A stretch of 64,000 bases of DNA from Branchiostoma floridae. Lineage: Eukaryota; Chordata; Leptocardii; Amphioxiformes; Branchiostomatidae. Below are positions 47,001-56,000 of the stretch, piece by piece. Within the stretch, counting starts at the first letter, position 1, and every line of letters starts with the position of its first letter. The notes below the pieces were generated by a model that was given only the letters and a program-made list of their open reading frames with translations, was not told the origin of the DNA and made no database searches. Made by a program: the position numbers and the translations under genes. The stretch lies in contig NC_049984.1 of NCBI RefSeq assembly GCF_000003815.2, forward strand, positions 16,996,495-17,060,494, in the 5' to 3' direction.

Positions 47001-50000
47001 AAAGGACAACTAAAAGAAAGTTGTTCCCGCCCGGAATCGAACCAGGGTTGACCTAGCGAAAAAAGCGCAAACGTAGCTGGTGCTTTAGCCATTCGGCCAA
47101 GCTTGCCGTAACGTTATTGCCGGCATTTTAACAGGTACATGTATACAAATGCAATGCGTAGCTTGAACACGTCCGTTCACTGTTTAATTTGCAAGATTCC
47201 AAGGTCCCATTTTCTGAAGATAATGTTTTTCTGTGCAAATTTATCAATCTTGTTCATTCCGTGGCGGGCAACTTCTTCCTTGAGCGCCTGTTTGGTCGAA
47301 TGCATGGCCGATTTACTGCCGCGTCTCAGCTGCTATTATAAAACTGGATGCCGAATGACATTTTGTGTTCTCTGCGTTGATAGGTCCAGCTCTGACGTAC
47401 ACCCGAGACAGTCTGAATTTAGGCCAATCAAAAAGCTGGGAACGCGGAGTATTTGCTAACAGCTTCCATTTTTCTGAGTTTTGATTGGCTATTATCAAAA
47501 TGGATGCCGATTGTGTCCTGCGCGTTGATAGGTTCACCTCTGATGTACAACCGAGAAAGTGCGACTTTAGGCCAATCAAAAAGCTTGAAACATGGAGTAC
47601 ATGGAGGCTTCCATTTGTTTCTGATTTCCGGTGAAATACTTGTAAGAAAACTATATGTGTGGCTTCGCCCACATAAAAAGTAAAGAGATGAGAAAAGAAT
47701 ACCAATGTGATAGAGAAAATTTGAATGGAATTTGAGACTCAAGGTTTTTTTTCTCTCTCTGCATTCATGGGTATGGTTGCAATACTAGAGTAAAGTGAAT
47801 TTGAAGAAAAATACTACAGTTTGTGATTTCTACATCATCTAGACTCTACTCAATAATTTGACATCTGTTTAGAGCTAAATTGTAGGAAACATTGGGATGC
47901 ACTGTGGTAGTATTGTCTAATAGTTAAAACAACAAAGGCACATGACAAGAGAAAACCGGATATATGCAACATAAACAATACACCTACGCCCTTGATGTGT
48001 AAAAACCTCAGAGCAGGGAATATACATATGCTGTATAAGCAAGTTTTGTCACTAGATAGTATCAAGTGTCCTGTTTAATCTAATTATGGGAAACTGATCT
48101 TGTTTGACTCTTGTTTGTCCCTATTGTATATACCTGGTACAAAGCTGTTTCTCACCTGGTACTCTTAACTGGGGATTGTTTTCCCAGGGGGATTTGTATG
48201 ACTAGTGCATTAATGTAATTCCCATATAGTAATCAAATCATCATGTCACAATTGCTTCCTCTGTTAGATCACTCCAATTCAATCTGTTATGGGAATCATT
48301 TGAGAATTTTACTAGGAACTGCTCTAGAACGTATGGTTCAGACCGTTCTGCTGAAATTGCGATTGCTTCTTTCTAGGAATTGTGAAGAGTCTGAAGACTT
48401 TGCTTTAAAGTCTGTAAAACATCCTGTTATACCATTTTTATGTTATTGCTCGCAACATTTCTTTAGGAAATGTCCAAGACAAGATAGATGAAACTTTACT
48501 TGAAAAGTCATCTGTGTTGTTAGCAAGCCATTCGTGAATCATNNNNNNNNNNNNNNNNNNNNNNNNNNNNNNNNNNNNNNNNNNNNNNNNNNNNNNNNNN
48601 NNNNNNNNNNNNNNNNNNNNNNNNNNNNNNNNNNNNNNNNNNCTCAATGATTGAACAACATTACCCAGAACCTTTCTGTGCTCTATTGATGTATATAAAT
48701 TTTTGCAAATTAGTCTTACAAAATTGCACTGACAAAGGCTTCTTGTAACATGCATTGGCATAATACCGGTAGTAAGACTTATACCGGTAGATTAAAAATA
48801 CTGGAACTTAAAGAGATCTACACATGCAACAATAGTTATTTCTGAGCTGTGCACACTTCAGACATCTAGGTGTCCAATACACCATTTACAAAGCATCGAT
48901 AACAACGCATTCGAAGACAACAAGGCCAAAAGTTTTCAGTATACTTTTTTTTTAAATTTCGGGGTAGGCAGCTCGTCGTGGGACGAACACACTGTCACAT
49001 TCATTGCCAAATTTATATAGATCATAATTACACATGCTCACGGCACAAGACGAACATGATTCAACAACAATCTTGAATTTCTGTTGGTGACCTACAACTC
49101 ATGTAAAAGTGTGAAGAACCGTTGCATGATAGCCTGGATCTACGACTGAATGGGCAAAATTGAACGTACGCAGCCATTTTCCCGCCATTTTTATATCTAC
49201 GCTAGCAGTGAAGTGTTACGTCATAGCGGTTGTGACGGACAGAAGTTAAATGAAAATTCTTGACAGTATACGTCCGTTTTCTCATGACATTTTGTATGCT
49301 CATGCAGGTTTATGTTTTATGCATTTACTGACAGAAAAGGAAGGAACATCAGAGGATGTATAAATGTACATAGCGGCAGTTAATTGTGCCGTGTTTCTTC
49401 CTACCGGTATTTTGTACCCCCTCCCAACCAAGCGCCCGTTCGCCGTGTAATTCCGCGGCGTGTTACAATTACAATATTACGCTTTTAGCAGGACAAGAGT
49501 GGCAGAAAAGTTACACAGAAGAAGTGGCAAGGGTAACCTATAACAGCAACATGTAACTGGAGAAAATGATGCGTTGACAATTTGTCAAATCAGTATGGCT
49601 AGAGAAATCGTCGTAAACGTACCGGTATTATGATAATAGATGTTACAGTCAAGTACTATGTTCTTTGTATGCAATTTTAATTCTTATACCTTTTATGATG
49701 AAGTTAGATTCCTAACAAGTAACAGGTTTGTATTAAGTTCCGGGTTATGACCTTAATTATTTGAAAGGAAAGATGGATTACTTAATTTACTATACTGTAA
49801 TACTTGTTATATATTGTAAGAAAAGATAACAATTATGTATAATCTTATGTGGGCCTCCCCTATTGTGAAAGTGATGTCATCATGAATTTATAACTGTCCT
49901 ACTGTGACCAGGTGGCACAAGTCAATTACACGCTTGGCAGGAGGTGGAAGACTAAACATGTCTGTCAACTTGTCAAAACCAACCAAGCAAGCAACCAAAA

Positions 50001-53000
50001 CATTGTTACATCCATGAAGATGGAGGTATTGTTTTGGGGGTACTGTTTCTGGTCCATATGATATTTCAAGAACCTTGTAATGGATGCGCCGGATTTTGGT
50101 AGGTGGGTAGATAGGGATATATTGTTGGTTTATGTTAAATTTAGGCCTCCTGTTGGTAGACCTTGGTACTGCAGCATTTTTTTGGTGGGAGACATGAAGT
50201 CTCCAAGCAGATGTGAGGAGGAAAGATTATAACATTTTCTTTTCAGTTTTCAACTGTCAGCATTTTAAATTGAGGAGCTGAATGCCATAAAAAGTTTTGA
50301 AATACAGTCTGCTCAAAGAATAGCCCAGAAAGAAGGCCTTGCACTTGAACTAACTTTTGTATCACCTTTGGTGTCACATGGCCTTTACCACTTGACTTTT
50401 CATGGTGTTTTTACGTTTACACGCTTTTCCTTTTTGCCTTACCAACTAAGATTCTTGTATTCCATGTCAATGTTGTTTCAGTATAAATATATTGCTACAT
50501 GCTGCGGCCTTTGCAAAGAATGTTATGTTTTTGGAAGTATTTGTGTGTGTGTGTTTGTGTGTGTGTGTGCGCATGTGTGTGTTTGTGCGTGCATGCGTGC
50601 GTATGTGTGTCAACACAATAACTCAAGAATGCTGGATAAATTGTCTTGATATTTGGTGTGTGGGTACGTAATAATGATACTGTACAGATGTCAAATTATA
50701 GAGTAGATAATAAGATGTTAAAATAATAAGATGTTGTCCACCCTAGTGGCTTGTTCTATAGTGTAGATGTTGTACAGGTCTACAGTATTGTCTTGATATT
50801 TGGTATGTGGGTATGTAATAATGAGACGGTACAGATGTTAAATCATAGATAGAGAATATGTTGTTGTCCACCCTAGTGGCTTGTTATATAGTATAGATGT
50901 AGTACAGGTCTACAGTATAATTTTGTTATCTCCCAACAGCTTGAAGCCGTTCTTGTCTGTGTTAACCTGACCTGGGCTGTTGATACAAGAAACTCTAATG
51001 GTTTGGCTCAAGTCCAACACCCCGACATAAGGAGGTCATTGTTGTTCCACTGTCAACTGTACCTTTGTGCAGGTGTCAGTTGTCCTGTTCAACACCTAGC
51101 CAACAATGGCAGCCATGTGCCCTTAGATTGTTTACCTTTAGGACTTTAAAGTTGTGTACTTTTTTCCCACAATGTTCGCTGAACATGACAAAAGTTGTCA
51201 GAAAGTCTGAAAGAAATCAATTGCTTTCAAACTAATGCATCATTAGTTGGGAAGGGCATATACATGTAGCATTATACATCATAGAACACTGTTGCAAAGA
51301 TGCCAAGATTTGAAAGCCTGATAAAAACCCAGCTGGAACTGAACCTCTGCTTGTAGATGATGCAAACATAAAGGGACAGGTACAGTTCAGGTCCAGAGGA
51401 TCAGGTCTGGCCTGATCTGAACCTGGACCTGATTGCCTGTGAAAAGTTGTGAATGGGTGATAGTGAAAACAGTGGTCCATTTTGCTACAAAGGAATCTGT
51501 TTGCATCACAACTACTAGTAATATAGTCCATGTTTGACTGTAGAAACTTGGTAAAAAAAGAATATTGACTCTCCTCTACTTTGCTCTTGTTGCTTCTTGG
51601 CCCGGTAAACCCCCAAACACCTGAACGCCTGCCGGTATAATCTGATAATTTTCTATCCGGTCCAAAATTCGGTCCACTGATTTTTTTCAGGTCCAGTTTT
51701 TCCGGATCAGTCCTACTAGAAAAAAAACGGTTTTGTAACGGTACCCTCCGCTAATCCCCACCAAATGAAGTCATTGTACACTGTAACGCTGTTGCCAACA
51801 GGATTCTCAGTGCCACAGTGTGTCCGAGATGTGGCCAGAGAGTCACCTCTGAATACAGATGGAAGACTTCCCTGTCAGGCAGATCAATATGTGACCAGAA
51901 ATGAATGAGATTAGGCTGCCCCCATTTCTGTAATGGGCTAATGTGGAATATGTCTCGTCTGGCACGCTGCCCCACGGCTATTCCATTTAGCGGGGAAATG
52001 GAATTGTCACTGTAAAATCTCACTGTTTGACCCAACAAACAGCAAATTATCACATTCTGGCTGTTCTTATACAAATAGCCTTGTTAGGAGAATGGATCTT
52101 AGTATACTTGAGGAAGTAAGGCAAAACATGTGTAAAGTCACATTTTTGTGGGTTTGAAAGCTTTAATTCAAATTGTCAAACTCTGCTTGCTTCTTCTTCG
52201 TAGGGCTTCATGATCAGTCTATTGTCATTCCTTTGATGAAACTTGAAATCCACAAACATTTTAATGGATGAAGTCTAATAGAACAGTGGGCAACATGCCA
52301 GGCTAGACATATAGCTGGAAGACTGGAACAATTCTTACCAACTCTGTGCTGATGAATTTATCAAAGTAAATGAGTATGTAAAAAGCTAAAACCTTCAGAC
52401 CAAGGGGAAATTTGCAAGGGATTCTCTCCCTCTCTTTGAGTTTTGTCAGTTAATTGCGTTCTGTATATCTATCATAACTGTACGTGATAAGCCAATAAGT
52501 TATAGACATGCTAACCAATAACTTACAGTTACATGTATATGTCATGGTCATATGTCATGGTAAGACATTGCATTTTCTGATTGAAAGTAGGAAAGAATAT
52601 TGAAATCATTTTCCTTTTTTTCTGTCCATTGCTTCGGGTATGAATTGAATCAAATGATTGAAAACTTCTCATAATAAATTATATACATCATTCTTCTTTT
52701 TTCTTCACAGGTACTAGCCCTTGTAGCGTTCATAGTTGCGGAGGCGGCGAGTTGCAGTTTCGGGTGTGGTCAGGGCGCCTTCAGGTTCTTCGAGTTTGTC
52801 ACCATCACCTCCTTCCTGGTGGTTCTTGTCATTTTCCTCTGCATGGCCACCACGGCCTACCAAAAAGTCACCATAGTCCACTGGCCCCTCACAGTAAGTA
52901 GTGGCTATATTATAACTTTTGCTCATGACTAGAAGTTTTTCTTCTCTCACCGTAGATTCCTCTGGGGATTAAATTTCACAGTAGAAGAATAGATGGAATG

Positions 53001-56000
53001 TTTGCGATAGTTTAAAGTTTGTGAATCAAACAAGGGAGTAGGCAGGTAGAAGACGGTGGCTTAAGTTTGCAGTGAAGAGCTTACTGCAAAAACTGCAAAA
53101 AATTAAGCCACGGTGAAAATTTAGTAATTACTGTATATGACAAAACTGCTTTATAACAACCACAGAAATGTCAACATTTACAGTGCATTGCATTGGCAAA
53201 ACCACTTTAAGATATATGGATAACATCATTATGGAAAATGATGAATAATGATTTGCCAAAAAGCAGTTACTCAAGCAATTGGATATGATTTTGGAAAAGG
53301 TAATGCTTTTTTAGACAGCCATCTGGTGTCTTTCGTCAGTGATACTGGAGAAATCTTGTTGGAGAGAGTTTTTATATATCCTTGCTGTCTGACCATTTCC
53401 AGAATCAAATCCAGTTGCTTGTCAATGAGTAACTGCATTTTGCCACATCTTATTACCTGGATGTCTAGCCTTCATTGACAAGATTTAATGATTATTTTTA
53501 CGTTTCCAAGGCTTCCCCCCAGAAAAGCAACTATTGTTATTCTACAAGCAGAGGTTTCGGTCTGGGGGCTAGTAGTGGCAGGTATGGAGCCAGCCGCTAA
53601 TAGTCCCCCAACCAGATCCCTACTTGAAGATTATCTGTTGTTAAATGATGCCAATGCTGTTTGGGAGTGTTCATGCACGTACTGAATATCTTATCTCATA
53701 TTCCTGTACCTGGGCTATTAGTATGCATCTGAGGAGTTATATAACTGAACAGAGTGCCCCTCTATCGTCTCATCTTTCCATTTCACACATACCTGCTGAG
53801 TAAAAAGCCAAAGGCTGGACCCATTTGATGAATCTGAAATTACACGCACGAGAAGATTTCCCGGAATGTCCTTTCTGTTGCCCGTAGGACATAATAAATT
53901 TTACTTTCAGAATCTCCTGTATCTTTATTTCCTTAGGAGGGGAAGTTATCACGTCTGAGGAGGGGAAGTTATAAGGAGATTCCTAAAAATAAAAATGTCT
54001 TTTATATCAGGAATTGCATTATCAAATGTCGTAATCTTTGTGACAATATAGCAGAACAAATTTTATGTTTGTTTGATAGCAGAACAGAGACCCGTGTTCA
54101 CTTTCGCATCAACTTCAAAGTGATTATCATTGCCTGAAGTTTTGCAAGTAGTGAGCTGAAGCATTTTGTATTTCAGGTTGAGTGCTTGTCAGAATTTTTA
54201 CTTTTGATCTTGTATCACTGAAGTTAAAGGTTGCTGTAAATGTGTAATGTATCAAGTGTTGCCATCTTCTCCCTGGAGCTGAGAGATTATATGTTTTACA
54301 TTCTGGCATATTTGTGAAAAAAAGTTGGCACAGGAATCTTCCTACAATCTCCTCCCCTTCGATCTTTCCTGTTGTACATCTCACATAGGTTTTTGTATAA
54401 TATACTGGTAAATGCATTTTAAGTTTGGCAGTGTTTATAAGTTTGCAGTTTTTGCAGTGCCTTATGCACCGCAAACTCAAAACCACAAAAATTTTTGTTC
54501 TGTCTTCTGCCGCCTATTCCCTTGTCTCTATGCGCCAACCCAATAGCAGTGTAATCAAATAATGGATACTACAATACTATGCTACACGTTTATGCTATAC
54601 ATTGTACAGCACTATGATGTGTTGTAGGATGATATCTGTCGCACCATGTCCGAGTTACTAGTAAAAGGTTTCCGGCTGGCTGTCCGTCAAGGCGCCAGTG
54701 TTTCCATTGCTATAGCAGCTTGAGATTCATCGCTAGTGTGAACTTAATGAACACTCTATTTCGTCCTTTACCATGAAATGTAATCACCACAAACTTTAAT
54801 GCATTTAGAGTACAAGGATGTGCATGTTATCACTACAGCCATCTTGTTACAGGCACTGATCACATGTTTAAAGTGTGTGCTGGCATATCTGTAGTAAAAA
54901 AGACAATATGAACTGGTGACAATCAATGCTGCAAGGAGCTCATCACATAAATAGTGTGTGCGCTAGCATATCTGTAGTAAAATAACAGAAGCGTTGCCAG
55001 TAATCAGTACTACCATCTTGTTTCAGGAGCTGATCACATGTATAGTGTGTGGGCTGGCGTATCTGTAGTAAAGTAACTGAAGAATTGCCTATAATCAGTT
55101 CTACCATCTTGTTTCAGGGGCTGATCACATGTATAGTTAGGGCTCAAAATACCACCTGCATATGCAGGTTAGTGCAGGTAAAATTGGAGCTGTGCAGGTA
55201 TTTCTGGTGTCTACCTGCACCTAACCTGCACTGGTCCATGTACTGGGTTTTATACATAAATGTCATATGATGTAGGTGTATGTGGATTATTATCAGCTGC
55301 ATTGACTGTTACCACCTATAAAGTATAGAAGAAAAAAAAAGCAAAGGTTCCTGAACAATTTTAGTATGATCCATCCGGGCTCGAAATACACTTTTCAGTC
55401 AACTTGCACCTGTGCAAGTTAAGCCAAAGGTAACTTGCACCAAAAGAAACTTACTTGCACAACCCAAAATAGTGAACTGTTAACCCCTTATCTCCTCTTC
55501 TGAAAATTTGCAAATGTACGTGAGTAAATGGGGATACATAAAGACCACATGTTTGGATATTTGTTTTTCCGTAGCGTATTTTATTTTTGGTTTGAAATTG
55601 TACAAACTGTTTCATAAAAACTGTGAATTTAGGCTCAATTAAAGACAATTCAATGTCTACAACTCGATAAGATCCATAGATTTCTTCTGGACTCTTCGAG
55701 TGACATCCATCACAGTAACTATTCTTAAGCATCTCCAGAATGAAGTGGTAGAACAACTCAATACAATACATATAACTGGAAAAACCAGTCACTAATTAGT
55801 ATGCAAATGTAACTCATATGCAAATCAAGGTAAGACAGCACCATAGGAATCATTTATTGTAGAGATGGATTTGTTTTAAAAAATAGTTTACCTGGATGTC
55901 TAACCAAATTTACAAATAACAAATTTAGGCTTTTATTTATTCAGTGTTATTTTCTTTTACCTTTCAATGACAGACAATATTCTTGGTGTGTGTAAGCTTT

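Larger units (their letters stand above)
44037..52710 (+). other. CMTM-like intron 1, 8.7 kb
   Basis: It holds a tRNA-derived SINE (44930), an AGAGT microsatellite (45948), a tRNA-like pseudogene (47023), a 157-bp tandem duplication (47320), an assembly gap (48543), a CpG-rich promoter-like cluster (49165-49225), a TG microsatellite (50535), a tandem duplication of about 140 bp (50642) and a decayed hAT-like MITE (51369). No coding exon is supported. Confidence 0.65.

Noticed and set aside
50368-50649. 93-codon frame with Cys/Val runs
   Set aside because: The second half is a TG microsatellite read in frame.
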